From Bacteroidota bacterium (GTDB lineage Bacteria; Bacteroidota; Bacteroidia; Bacteroidales; VadinHA17): a stretch of 36,128 nucleotides of DNA. Position 1 is the stretch's first letter, and each line of letters opens with the position of its first letter. The stretch is from positions 1 through 36,128 of the forward strand of contig DQWH01000121.1 in assembly GCA_011042635.1 (NCBI GenBank), in the 5' to 3' direction. A program made the translations under genes and the position numbers. The notes below the pieces were generated by a model. The model did not search any database and was not told the origin of the DNA. It was given only the letters and a program-made list of their open reading frames with translations. Below are positions 8,541 through 17,144 of this stretch, one piece after another.

Positions 8541-10691
8541 ATGAAGCGAATAATCTTAATATGTTGGGCAATAGCGATGGTGGCAGTCGCCTGCGACTAT
8601 CTCGAACCCAGGCCCATTCAGCACCTCAGTACAGAGGAGATGCTGGAAGCAGCTGATTACGGCGAGGGATTGCTTTCCACGGCTTATCGGAACTTGTATC
8701 CTTCCTATGATATTAATTCCGAATATTACACCGACAATGCAGTGCCTTCCCTGGCCGGAACCAACCTCCTGGCCCTGGGAGGTTGGACGGTGGAAAACAA
8801 CCCCATAGGAAGCTGGGATCACTGGTATAACTCCATCAACTACTGCAACCATTATCTGGAACTGGGTGGTGATTTGCTTTACAGCGTATCCGACCCGGTT
8901 CTGAACAAAACCCTGCAGAAAAACCGCCGGGGCGAAGCATTTTTCCTGAGGGCCTGGTACCACTGGAAGCTTCTTCAGACATACGGAGGTTATGCCGACG
9001 GGGAATCGGAAGCGCTGGGTATCCCCATTGTTACCAAATCGTTAACAACAGAGGATGAGCTGGATCTCCCGCGTGATACCTACGAAGATGTGGTAGCCCA
9101 GATTGTGGAAGACCTGGATTCTGCCATTGCCGTGCTGCCCCTGATGTATAACGGGGCAAGTCAGACCGACAATATCTCCAACCGGGGAAGGGCTTCGGGA
9201 CTGGCTGCCATGGCCCTGAAGGCACGCGTATACCTGTATGCCGCCAGTCCGGCGTACGGACCGTCTACTACTGATCTGTGGGAGCGTGCCGCCGAAGCCG
9301 CCTATGAAGCCATCGAAGCTTCCGGCGGATTGAGCGACCTGTCCCCGTATAGCAATTTCAACGATTTCAACGATTTCGACCATATCTGGATACAGCCTCC
9401 GTATTCGTCCAATGCGCTTGAAAATACCCATTATCCTCCATCGTTATACGGTGACGGAGCCTGTAACCCTTCACAGAACCTGGTGGATGCTTTTCCGGCC
9501 AAAGACGGGTATCCTGTGGATGAAAGCTCCGCGTTTGATCCGGATAATCCCTATTCCAACCGCGATCCCCGTTTCGAACAGTTTATCTTTTACAACGGTG
9601 ATAACTACAACGGAACCTATATCCGGACCTACCAGGGAGGGCCCGATGCACCCGGCGGTCTGTCGCAGGAAGGAACCCGGACCGGTTATTACATGAAAAA
9701 GCTGCTGAGCCGGAATGTGCGTCTGACTCCCGGCGATGTCACAAGCGATTATAAATACTTCACCTATCTGAGCCGGGCCGAACTGTACCTGAACTTTGCC
9801 GAGGCTGCCAACGAAGCGGTGGGACCTACCGATGCCAGCCTGGGTTATTCCGCCAGGGATGTGTTGGCCAGGGTAAGGCAACGGGCCGGCATTGATTCCG
9901 ACCCATCTGCCTCGGGATACCAGGATCAGTATCTGGACGACCAGGCAGCGGCCGGGAAGGAGGCTTTCAGGGAACTGGTGCATAACGAGAGAAGGATCGA
10001 ACTCTGTTTTGAAGGACACCGGTTCTGGGATATCAGAAGGCTGAACGAGCCTCTGAACCACACCGTCAAGGGGGTTGAAATTGCAGAGGATCCGGACCCG
10101 CCGGCGCCGGAAGTGTCTAACATTGCCCTGGAGTCGGAGGCTTCTGCCGATTATGTTTCCCGATGGTCAAAGCTTTCATACATCAATAACGGAACCACTT
10201 CGCTGCCTGCTTTCCACAACTGGTACAGTGGCGGGCAATGGAGATATGTACAGTATGATTTTCCCTCCTATTTCAAGGTTCCGGGGGAAAGTAATACGTA
10301 TTCCATTGACAGCGTGGTAGTTTACTGGTGGGAAGAATGCCCTACCTGCGGAGTACAGTATCCTGACAGCACGTATCTCGAAGTATGGGATGAAGGTGCA
10401 GGTGATTGGGTGGAAGTATGGAGTGACCTTGACGGAATTACAGAAGAATACTGTCCGATCGTTTTCAATCCGGCCGTCCAGACCAGCCGGATGCGTCTGA
10501 ACTTCCGGGATAATGCCTCATGCGGTATCCGGGAATGGGAAGTATACGGAGCGCAGATCGAACCGGCCGCATTTGAATACGAGGTGGTGAATGTGGAAAA
10601 TCATACATTCCAGGATCACATGAGATATGTGCCCCTGCCATACTCGCAGACTCTGCTGATGAGTAACCTTAAGCAAAACAGCGGATGGTAG
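8541..10691 (+). CDS. SusD/RagB-family lipoprotein with an inserted discoidin-like module (SusD2)
   Basis: Partner lid/binder of SusC2, 716 residues. The lipobox ends at Cys18 (VAVAC). The SusD core includes FFLRAWYHWKLLQTYGG, an MALKARVYLYAASP helix, YFTYLSRAELYLNFAEAANE and NERRIELCFEGHRFWDIRR (~483-500). The last SusD strand/helix segment is not where it should be. Residues ~516-675 form a separate beta-rich domain beginning SNIALESEASADYVS and ending CGIREWEVYG. Only then does the SusD tail resume and end in QNSGW. The insert resembles F5/8 type C (discoidin) carbohydrate-binding modules and matches modules in the next gene and in the 29910-33779 product. The frame is intact. The downstream lipoprotein's frame overlaps its stop, but its real start is probably 10730. 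Confidence 0.93.
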   Translation: MKRIILICWAIAMVAVACDYLEPRPIQHLSTEEMLEAADYGEGLLSTAYRNLYPSYDINSEYYTDNAVPSLAGTNLLALGGWTVENNPIGSWDHWYNSINYCNHYLELGGDLLYSVSDPVLNKTLQKNRRGEAFFLRAWYHWKLLQTYGGYADGESEALGIPIVTKSLTTEDELDLPRDTYEDVVAQIVEDLDSAIAVLPLMYNGASQTDNISNRGRASGLAAMALKARVYLYAASPAYGPSTTDLWERAAEAAYEAIEASGGLSDLSPYSNFNDFNDFDHIWIQPPYSSNALENTHYPPSLYGDGACNPSQNLVDAFPAKDGYPVDESSAFDPDNPYSNRDPRFEQFIFYNGDNYNGTYIRTYQGGPDAPGGLSQEGTRTGYYMKKLLSRNVRLTPGDVTSDYKYFTYLSRAELYLNFAEAANEAVGPTDASLGYSARDVLARVRQRAGIDSDPSASGYQDQYLDDQAAAGKEAFRELVHNERRIELCFEGHRFWDIRRLNEPLNHTVKGVEIAEDPDPPAPEVSNIALESEASADYVSRWSKLSYINNGTTSLPAFHNWYSGGQWRYVQYDFPSYFKVPGESNTYSIDSVVVYWWEECPTCGVQYPDSTYLEVWDEGAGDWVEVWSDLDGITEEYCPIVFNPAVQTSRMRLNFRDNASCGIREWEVYGAQIEPAAFEYEVVNVENHTFQDHMRYVPLPYSQTLLMSNLKQNSGW
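10086..10565 (+). other. Discoidin-like (F5/8 type C-like) module inserted in SusD2
   Basis: Approximate limits of the inserted domain, SusD2 residues 516-675. Landmarks shared with the other two copies: an N-terminal NIAL..YVS.W start, an NWYSGG.WR.VQ turn, the tryptophan pair in VVYWW, a Y.E.WD strand, and a closing CGI.EW.V.G. This copy is the most diverged: the GGGIQIP loop after YWW is replaced by a cysteine-containing ECPTCGVQYP. Confidence 0.7.
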
Positions 10692-10729
10692 AAAAGTTTC
10701 TCAATATGTTAATTTCAAAAAACAGAGAT

Positions 10730-12088
10730 ATGAAAAATACGGTTATTATCTTGATTCTGGTTGGCCTCTTTACCGTCAGCTGTTACGATGAGTTCAGGAA
10801 TGACTTTCCCTACACGACGGTAGCCTTTTCAACCGCCACCGGAGGATTGACCACCCAGGGAGAGCTGGGCCGGACCGTGGTCATGGGAGAGGGACTGAAA
10901 CTCGATTTCGGTGTATACATTGCAGGCCTGCTGGAGAATGACCAGGAATGGTGGGTGGATTTTATGATCGATCCGTCCCTGCTTAACGGAACCCCGTATG
11001 ACCTGATGCCCGGTGATTATTATACCCTCAGCAACGACAGCAGGATCACCATACCAAAAGGCGAATACGTGGGGAAGATCACCATTACCATTGATTCCAC
11101 CAGGTTTGTAAACGATTCCAGGGCTTCGGGTTATAACCTGGCCCTGCCAATCCGGCTTACCGATACCAATGCCGATTCACTTCACTCAACCCAGAGTACA
11201 AAGATACTGGTCATTAAGTACATCAATTCCTATGATGGGTATTATGATCAGACGGGCACCTATGAGACAGTTACTGACGCGAGTGAACTGATCGGTAGCG
11301 GATCGATCGACAATGTGATCAAAATGTCCACGGTTATGCTGGATACCGTACAGGCCAACGGGATGATCTACATCGGGGCTGATTATCGGGTGAAGTATGC
11401 CGTAAATCCGGATAATACGGTCTATCTGGAAAAAACGCCTGTTGGAGAACCTGAAATCATCAACCTGGCCATGACGGCTGCGTTGTCGACCGATTATGTG
11501 AGTCCGTGGGAAAATATCGAGGCCATACGGGATGGTTATGAACCTTCCAGCTCGACGGATAAAGGCCCGGGTGCATACGGAAACTGGTATAGCGGAGGTG
11601 AGTGGAGATGGGTGCAGTGTGAATGGCCCGACCTGTATTATATCAGCCAGTCGGATGTATACTGGTGGACGGACGGAGGCGGAATTCAAATCCCAACGGA
11701 GAGTTACATTGAATACTGGAATGTTGATACAGAACAGTGGGAGCTTGTCCCCAACCACAGTGGCTTCGGTGTTAATCCGGATATGTACAACATTACCACT
11801 TTTGATCAGGTGCTGACCAATAAGATCAGGATCCACATGCGGCATGATGTGGAATCCTGCGGTATTCTGGAATGGAAAGTGTGGGGATACATGGCTGCGG
11901 TTAATCCCGAGCAGGCCCGGATCTCTTCTGTTACACCCACGGGTGAATGTGTCTGGGACCCGGAAACCAGCACATACCATCTGGAGTACCGGATCGATTA
12001 TGAGGGCATGGATTATCATACCAATGTGAGCACACAGCTGGTGTGGAGGAACCGCATCAGGGACGGAGTGAACGAGTGGAGAAGGTAA
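10730..12088 (+). CDS. DUF1735/DUF4361-type surface glycan-binding lipoprotein with inserted discoidin-like module
   Basis: Probable surface glycan-binding protein (SGBP) of the second SusCD pair. The ATG at 10730 gives 452 residues with a lipobox at Cys18 (FTVSC). A longer start at 10685 would overlap SusD2 and put 15 polar residues before the signal, so I reject it. Residues ~20-165 fit the DUF1735 Ig-like domain (IPKGEYVGKITITID, LALPIRLTD). Residues ~168-235 and ~389-452 look like the two halves of a DUF4361-type domain; the end, VWRNRIRDGVNEWRR, is typical of these proteins. Between the halves sits a discoidin-like module (~241-388). Such proteins usually sit directly after SusD and bind the PUL substrate at the surface. 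It is followed by a strong hairpin at 12112. Confidence 0.85.
   Translation: MKNTVIILILVGLFTVSCYDEFRNDFPYTTVAFSTATGGLTTQGELGRTVVMGEGLKLDFGVYIAGLLENDQEWWVDFMIDPSLLNGTPYDLMPGDYYTLSNDSRITIPKGEYVGKITITIDSTRFVNDSRASGYNLALPIRLTDTNADSLHSTQSTKILVIKYINSYDGYYDQTGTYETVTDASELIGSGSIDNVIKMSTVMLDTVQANGMIYIGADYRVKYAVNPDNTVYLEKTPVGEPEIINLAMTAALSTDYVSPWENIEAIRDGYEPSSSTDKGPGAYGNWYSGGEWRWVQCEWPDLYYISQSDVYWWTDGGGIQIPTESYIEYWNVDTEQWELVPNHSGFGVNPDMYNITTFDQVLTNKIRIHMRHDVESCGILEWKVWGYMAAVNPEQARISSVTPTGECVWDPETSTYHLEYRIDYEGMDYHTNVSTQLVWRNRIRDGVNEWRR
11450..11893 (+). other. Discoidin-like module inserted in the SGBP
   Basis: SGBP residues ~241-388. It starts INLAMTAALSTDYVSPWENI, includes an aromatic-rich GNWYSGGEWRWVQ and YWWTDGGGIQIP, and ends CGILEWKVWGY. 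It is clearly related to the module at 29982-30416, sharing YWWTDGGGIQIP exactly, and more distantly to the SusD2 copy. Confidence 0.75.
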
Positions 12089-12111
12089 CGCATTTAGTGG
12101 ATTACTATGCT

Positions 12112-12140
12112 CAGGAAGGACTGCAGTGCAGTCCTTCCTG
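12112..12140 (+). terminator. Perfect 14-bp-arm hairpin closing the uptake operon
   Basis: Bases 12112-12125 and 12127-12140 are perfect inverted copies around a single central G; in practice the innermost pairs would open to form the loop. It lies 24 bases after the SGBP stop. No run of T follows, so it may act as a pause, partial terminator or 3'-end-protecting stem rather than a strong intrinsic terminator. Confidence 0.6.
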
Positions 12141-12327
12141 TAGCCTTCTCAGGCATAAAGAGAATACCAATAAATATTCTGTGAAAGGATAAAATCTTCA
12201 GCCGGTACTTTGTCATCGTGATACAGAATCTCCTCCCCGCGTATTATCCCGTATTCCGGGAATGCGGACGGTATGTGTCACCTGGAATGAATTTTGGGAT
12301 TACCGATAATTAATATTAATATATATC
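12141..12327 (+). promoter_or_regulatory. Intergenic region before the unknown secreted protein
   Basis: No gene seen. The last ~30 bases (from about 12298) are AT-rich (TAATTAATATTAATATATAT), which would suit a new promoter for the downstream gene, but no consensus -7/-33 pair could be confirmed. Confidence 0.3.
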
Positions 12328-13035
12328 ATGATGAAAATGTATATATGTAAGTATTTACGAAGAATTTTATCCTGTCAGTCTGCAGTTGCCTTTCTGGTTT
12401 TCCTTTTGATGATAAGCGGGACAGATGCCCAGATCAGAATATCCGACAGCATTCCGCAGTATCTTTTCAGTGATTTCGCCACCGGTGTGGTAGTGAAAAA
12501 AAACGGGGAGAAAATAATTGCTTCCCTGAATTACAATGTCATAACGGAGGAGATGATCTTTCGGGAGAAGGGCCGGTACCTGGCACTGTCGGGAATTGAT
12601 GAAATCGATTCGGTGTATCTGAACAATATGGTCTTTATGCCTGCCGGAAATGCCTTTTATGAACTGGCCGTGGACGGGCCCGTTAAGCTTTTTGTCCAGT
12701 TTTCCGGAACAGTGAGAGTGGAAGGAGAAGAAGTAGGGTACGGTTCCACTTCCCAGACCAGCCGGGTCAGGTCGCTCAACACCCTGGTCAACAGCGGTGC
12801 CGTATATAGTATGGACCTGCCGGAAAATCTGCTTATGTCACGGCATATAACTTACTATGTGGAATACGGCGGCAAAAGGAAACGTTTTGTGAACGAGAGG
12901 GCCTTTCTGCGAAATTTCCGGGATTACAGGGAGAACCTGGAGGAATATATTGAGGAAAATAATATCCGGTTCGACCGGTACAATGATGTAGTAAAACTGG
13001 TGCAATTCCTGAACTGTATATACGGGGATCACTGA
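12328..13035 (+). CDS. Secreted protein of unknown function
   Basis: 235 residues; I do not recognise a family with certainty. An N-terminal signal peptide (basic start, hydrophobic AVAFLVFLLMISG, cleavage near TDAQ, ~35) indicates export. There is no lipobox Cys. The mature part is predicted mostly beta and begins with an LFSDFATGVVVKKNGEKI stretch followed by LNYNVITEEMIF. This pattern of short strands around a charged turn recurs in small Bacteroidota exported proteins of unknown role. The C-terminal ~60 residues are charged and helical (FRDYRENLEEYIEENN). The protein is not itself carbohydrate-active by any motif I see. It is separated from the uptake operon by a hairpin and from the sulfatases by 282 bases, so it may be an independent unit. 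Confidence 0.75.
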   Translation: MMKMYICKYLRRILSCQSAVAFLVFLLMISGTDAQIRISDSIPQYLFSDFATGVVVKKNGEKIIASLNYNVITEEMIFREKGRYLALSGIDEIDSVYLNNMVFMPAGNAFYELAVDGPVKLFVQFSGTVRVEGEEVGYGSTSQTSRVRSLNTLVNSGAVYSMDLPENLLMSRHITYYVEYGGKRKRFVNERAFLRNFRDYRENLEEYIEENNIRFDRYNDVVKLVQFLNCIYGDH

Positions 13036-13317
13036 ACCAGAAAAGAAGGAAATGGCAAAGCAGGAGCAGATCAAGTCAGATAAATGCCGTTACACCCGAT
13101 TTTTATACTGTGTAACTGACATTTTCACTTCCCGGACATTCAGTACCAGAATAACGAAATCGGAAGTATATGTTTCTCCGATACCCCGTTTCCTGAAAAC
13201 AGGAAGATCATCACAAACCTTGCAGGTAAATGATCTGAGCGGATATTTCATTGAAAAACTGAATGAATCCAATCAGCATATGATAATATTTTCATAATAG
13301 AATAAAAAAACATAAAA
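13036..13317 (+). promoter_or_regulatory. Intergenic region before the first sulfatase
   Basis: 282 bases without a supported gene. An 81-codon frame at 13052-13297 has no recognisable product and no signal peptide. A 6-bp stem with an AAAA loop lies at 13190-13205 without a following T tract. The 3' end is AT-rich before the start at 13318. It could contain a promoter for the sulfatase and enzyme block; none is resolved. Confidence 0.3.
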
Positions 13318-15027
13318 ATGAAACAGCAATTATCTCAAGGTTACAACATGTATGGAATGGCCGGATGGGCAGGATTTTCACTACTGATGCCACTGGGCTT
13401 GTTATCTTGTTCTTCTGCTCCGGAAAACACACATCCGAATATCATTCTGATTATGGCCGATGATATGGGTTTTGCCGATCTGGGTTGTTACGGCAGTGAA
13501 ATACACACTCCCAATCTGGACCGTTTGGCAGAAAACGGGATCAGATTCTCCCGGTTTTATAATGGCGCCCGGTGCTGTCCAACCAGGGCAAGCCTGCTGA
13601 CCGGATTATATGCCCATCAGGCGGGCATAGGAAGCATGACTGACGACTGGGGGCATGAATCGTACCGTGGCGACCTGAACAACCGGTGCGTGACCCTGGC
13701 CGAAGCGCTCGGAAGTTCCGGCTACGCTACCTATATGGCCGGCAAGTGGCATGTAACCGGACATCTGGGTTACTGGAGCGGTAACGAGGAAAAAATGTCA
13801 AAGCATAACTGGCCCCTGCAGAGGGGATTCGATCGTTTTTTCGGGACGATTATCGGGGCTGGCAGCTATTATGATCCGGTCACCCTGGTCAGGGATAATG
13901 AACCGGTGGATCCCGATAAGGATGAATTCTACTATACCGATGCCATCAATGATCATATGGTGGAATTTATCAACGAACACATTCAATCGGGCAACGATGC
14001 CCCGTTTTTCGCATATGTTGCCCACGTAGCTCCCCACTGGCCCCTGCATGCACTGCCCGAAGATATCGAGCGGTATGACGGGGTGTATGATAAAGGATGG
14101 GATGAAATTCGCAGGAAAAGGTTTGAAAGAATGAAACAAATGGGCCTGGTAAATGAAGATATTGAGCTTACACCCCGTGATCCGAGAGTCCCCCGATGGG
14201 AGGATGAGGAGAACAAAGAGTGGAGAATACGGGCCATGGAGGTATATGCGGCCCAGATCGAACGGATGGACAGGGGTATCGGACGTATCATCGGAGCGCT
14301 TGAAAAGAACGGAATACTGGATAATACCCTGATCGTTTTTCTGGCCGATAACGGGGGTTGTGCGGAAGTGGTGAAAGAAGGATGGACAGGGATGTTTATT
14401 TCCCAGGAAACAAGGGATGGCAGGCCTGTGCATGTGGGGGATGATCCGGAATGTATGCCGGGACCCGAAGAAACCTACCAGAGTTACGGCATTGGCTGGG
14501 CAAATGTGTCGAATACCCCGTTCAGGCTATATAAACATTTCAGTCACGAAGGTGGTATATCCTCGCCCATGATCATGCACTGGCCTGATGGAATCGAAAG
14601 CAAAGGGGAATGGAGGCGCCATCCCTCTCATATCATCGATTTGATGCCAACTTTCCTGGATGTTGCCGGGGCGGAATATCCGGAACGGTTTAACGGACAG
14701 GAAATTCTCCCGCTGGAAGGTCAGAGTCTGATACCTGTGATCAAACAGGACAGGGTGGAACGCGATGGCCCTCTTTTCTGGGAACACGAAGGAAACCGGG
14801 CGGTGCTCAGCGGTAAATGGAAACTGGTACAGCGGCACAACCGGGATTGGGAGTTGTTCGACATGCTTACCGACCGCACAGAAACAACCGATCTTTCGGA
14901 TGAAATGCCTGAAAAAGTTGCAGAGCTGAAAGCCATGTACGAAGAATGGGCTGAACGGGCAGGAGTATTGCCATGGCCGGCTTATAAGTACATACGGGAT
15001 AATAAGCTGGATGAAGATGCAAGATGA
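13318..15027 (+). CDS. Family S1 sulfatase, lipoprotein (S1_4-like)
   Basis: Hydrolyses sulfate esters on the glycan; likely anchored in the outer membrane or periplasm. It is 569 residues with a lipobox at Cys31 (GLLSC). The start could alternatively be an internal Met, since the signal core begins near residue 14. The catalytic C-x-P-x-R motif is C86-C-P-T-R90, with Cys86 the residue converted to formylglycine by an anaerobic sulfatase-maturing enzyme (not in this window). Metal-binding residues visible are the Asp pair in ADDMG (48-49) and ADNGG (D344-N345), plus catalytic K143/H145 in AGKWH. The YNGARCCPTRASLLTG context recalls subfamily S1_4, but that is from memory. Its stop overlaps the next sulfatase start as ATGA, implying translational coupling. 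Confidence 0.93.
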   Translation: MKQQLSQGYNMYGMAGWAGFSLLMPLGLLSCSSAPENTHPNIILIMADDMGFADLGCYGSEIHTPNLDRLAENGIRFSRFYNGARCCPTRASLLTGLYAHQAGIGSMTDDWGHESYRGDLNNRCVTLAEALGSSGYATYMAGKWHVTGHLGYWSGNEEKMSKHNWPLQRGFDRFFGTIIGAGSYYDPVTLVRDNEPVDPDKDEFYYTDAINDHMVEFINEHIQSGNDAPFFAYVAHVAPHWPLHALPEDIERYDGVYDKGWDEIRRKRFERMKQMGLVNEDIELTPRDPRVPRWEDEENKEWRIRAMEVYAAQIERMDRGIGRIIGALEKNGILDNTLIVFLADNGGCAEVVKEGWTGMFISQETRDGRPVHVGDDPECMPGPEETYQSYGIGWANVSNTPFRLYKHFSHEGGISSPMIMHWPDGIESKGEWRRHPSHIIDLMPTFLDVAGAEYPERFNGQEILPLEGQSLIPVIKQDRVERDGPLFWEHEGNRAVLSGKWKLVQRHNRDWELFDMLTDRTETTDLSDEMPEKVAELKAMYEEWAERAGVLPWPAYKYIRDNKLDEDAR

Positions 15028-17042
15028 GGCGCAGAACATTCATAAAAAACACAGGATTGGGCAGTGCCGGCATTATCGGATCATCTGTTCTGGGAACGCT
15101 GAATTTGTCATACACCTTTCGTTCTGAAAGAAAGCCAAATATCCTGTTCATAACCACCGACTACCAGGCCGGGGAAGATATACCGTGCAGAGATGGCTCC
15201 TTCCTGCAAATGCCCTATCTGAACAAGCTTTGCAGGGAAGGTGTCGTATTCAATAATCATTACTGTACAGCTCCGATCTGTATGCCGGCGCGGTATACAT
15301 TTATTTCCGGCCGGTACCCCCACTATCATGGCATGTGGGATAATGGCGGAAAGTGGTTGCCGGAGGGGACTCCCCTGCTGATGAAGCAACTTTCGCAGAG
15401 CGGTTATTATGTAATCGGTGTGGGGAAAATGCATTTTCATCCATGGGACAGGATGGCAGGATTCCATAAGCGAATATTTGCCGAAAGAAAGGGGAATGGC
15501 AGGGCAGACAACAACCGCGCAGACGACTATGCCCGTTTTTTATCCGCTCACGGACTCAGTCGATGGAGCTATCTCAGGGAACAATGGAAATCCGACATAT
15601 TCGGTGTGTATGACTGGCCTTTTGCCGAAAAATTTCACATTGATCATTATGTGGGGGAGCAAACCGTAAGGACCATTGATGAATTGGGAGACCGGTTCCC
15701 CTGGTTTTTATGGGTCTCATTTAACGGGCCTCATAATCCATGGGACCCTCCGGCCCGGTGTTCCGATCCGTACAAACGCATGGAACTCCCGGGGCCACGT
15801 TTACGTCAGGGTGAATTACAGGAAAAACCGCGTGATCACACCCGCCTCAGGTTCAATTATACTCGTGCTGTTCCTGACCGTATTGACCAGGCACCGGAGG
15901 AGGAAAAAGCGGAAATCATTCACCGGATCAGGGCCGGTCATTATGGAGGACTGAGCTTCATTGACGAGCAGATTGGCCGCATCCTGGATGCCCTTGAGTA
16001 CAGGAATCTTCTGGAAAATACGATCATCATCTATTCTGCCGACCACGGTTGCGAACTGGGGAATCATTTCAATATACATAAAGGGTTGTTTTACGAACGC
16101 TCGGCAAGGGTTCCCATGATTGTCTGGAATCCCGGACGCTTTAACCCGGCTGCCGTTGACAGTTATTCCGGACATATTGATCTGTTTCCAACCATCTTAT
16201 CCCTTACAGGGACAAAAATATCCTCACAGTTACGCGAAAAGCTTGAAGGCCGGGATCTGGTGCCTGTAATTAACGGCGTATCCGGACAGGGTCAACAAGA
16301 GGCATATAATGAAATCAGGGGCGGAACCAACATTGTGACAGATGAATGGAAAATGAGCATCTATCCGGCCGACGGCGACGGGGAATTATATGATCGCCGC
16401 CGGGATCCTGATGAGCTTCACAATGTGTTCGATCATCCCGATTACCTTGCGGTACGGAAGGAATTAACTGATCGCCTGATAGCCTTTCATCCTCCGTTAA
16501 AAAACAAGATCGGGCAGATGAAACCCGTGCATTTTATTGAAAAGGATGTGTACAGGTACAGAGGGGGCGAACATATTCCTCCGGAACAGGCTCCCTTCCA
16601 GGCAGGTAAATCCATTGCCATAAAAGCTGATATTACTCCTGTTAACGGAAGCTGGGAAGATGGGCCGGTTATGGTCGCTCATGTGGCCGGAGAGCATGGT
16701 TACGCCATTTATATAAAGGACGGATATCTGGCCATGGGGTTCCGCCGCTGGGGAAAGGATGACATCATTCTATCTCCTGAAAAATTGCCTGCACATCCGC
16801 TACAGATAGGAGCCGGAGTGAACAGGGAAGGATTACTGACCCTTCTGGTGGACGGGAAGGCTGTTTCTGCCGGCAAAACCGATGGCCCCCTACCGATACA
16901 GGAAGGTCACGAAAGAGTATTGGCACCTCATATTTTTATCGGCTGGTGTCCGAAATGGGTCAGACCGATTGGTGAGTATACACCCGGACAGAATTTGTCG
17001 GAATATATACAAAAAGTCGAACTGAAAATCGATCCGGCCTGA
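15024..17042 (+). CDS. Family S1 sulfatase with Tat-like signal and C-terminal jelly-roll domain
   Basis: Second sulfatase, 672 residues, translationally coupled to the first by a 4-base ATGA overlap. The N-terminus RRRTFIKN fits a twin-arginine signal followed by a weak hydrophobic stretch, unlike the lipobox of its two neighbours. The formylglycine motif is C86-M-P-A-R90. The first metal site reads TTDYQ instead of the usual DD, as in some S1 branches. GKMHFH (K135) and SADHG (D340-H341) complete the active site. Residues ~527-670 form an extra C-terminal beta domain (GYAIYIKDGYLAMGF, LTLLVDGKAV) resembling LamG/concanavalin-like modules, possibly for substrate binding. The exact sulfate position attacked cannot be read from the sequence. 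Confidence 0.9.
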   Translation: MRRRTFIKNTGLGSAGIIGSSVLGTLNLSYTFRSERKPNILFITTDYQAGEDIPCRDGSFLQMPYLNKLCREGVVFNNHYCTAPICMPARYTFISGRYPHYHGMWDNGGKWLPEGTPLLMKQLSQSGYYVIGVGKMHFHPWDRMAGFHKRIFAERKGNGRADNNRADDYARFLSAHGLSRWSYLREQWKSDIFGVYDWPFAEKFHIDHYVGEQTVRTIDELGDRFPWFLWVSFNGPHNPWDPPARCSDPYKRMELPGPRLRQGELQEKPRDHTRLRFNYTRAVPDRIDQAPEEEKAEIIHRIRAGHYGGLSFIDEQIGRILDALEYRNLLENTIIIYSADHGCELGNHFNIHKGLFYERSARVPMIVWNPGRFNPAAVDSYSGHIDLFPTILSLTGTKISSQLREKLEGRDLVPVINGVSGQGQQEAYNEIRGGTNIVTDEWKMSIYPADGDGELYDRRRDPDELHNVFDHPDYLAVRKELTDRLIAFHPPLKNKIGQMKPVHFIEKDVYRYRGGEHIPPEQAPFQAGKSIAIKADITPVNGSWEDGPVMVAHVAGEHGYAIYIKDGYLAMGFRRWGKDDIILSPEKLPAHPLQIGAGVNREGLLTLLVDGKAVSAGKTDGPLPIQEGHERVLAPHIFIGWCPKWVRPIGEYTPGQNLSEYIQKVELKIDPA

Positions 17043-17144
17043 TGATTCCTTTATCACATTTTCAAAAGATGGTTCATAAATCTGAAAAACGGGAATGTTC
17101 CTGAAAAACAAACCCTCAAATCCAAATAATCTGATATTGCACCT

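Noticed and set aside
9357-9377. Short tandem repeat (9-base unit TTCAACGAT twice) in SusD2
   Set aside because: Only two copies, in frame, encoding a small loop; no evidence of phase variation.
12112-12140. Perfect palindrome considered as an insertion-sequence end or recombination site
   Set aside because: No transposase, target duplication or second copy seen; the position right after an operon end fits a terminator-type stem better.
13052-13297. Possible 81-residue protein between the unknown secreted protein and the first sulfatase
   Set aside because: No signal peptide, domain or recognisable composition; length is within chance for an open stretch here. A 60-codon minus-strand frame (13090-13272) is equally unsupported.
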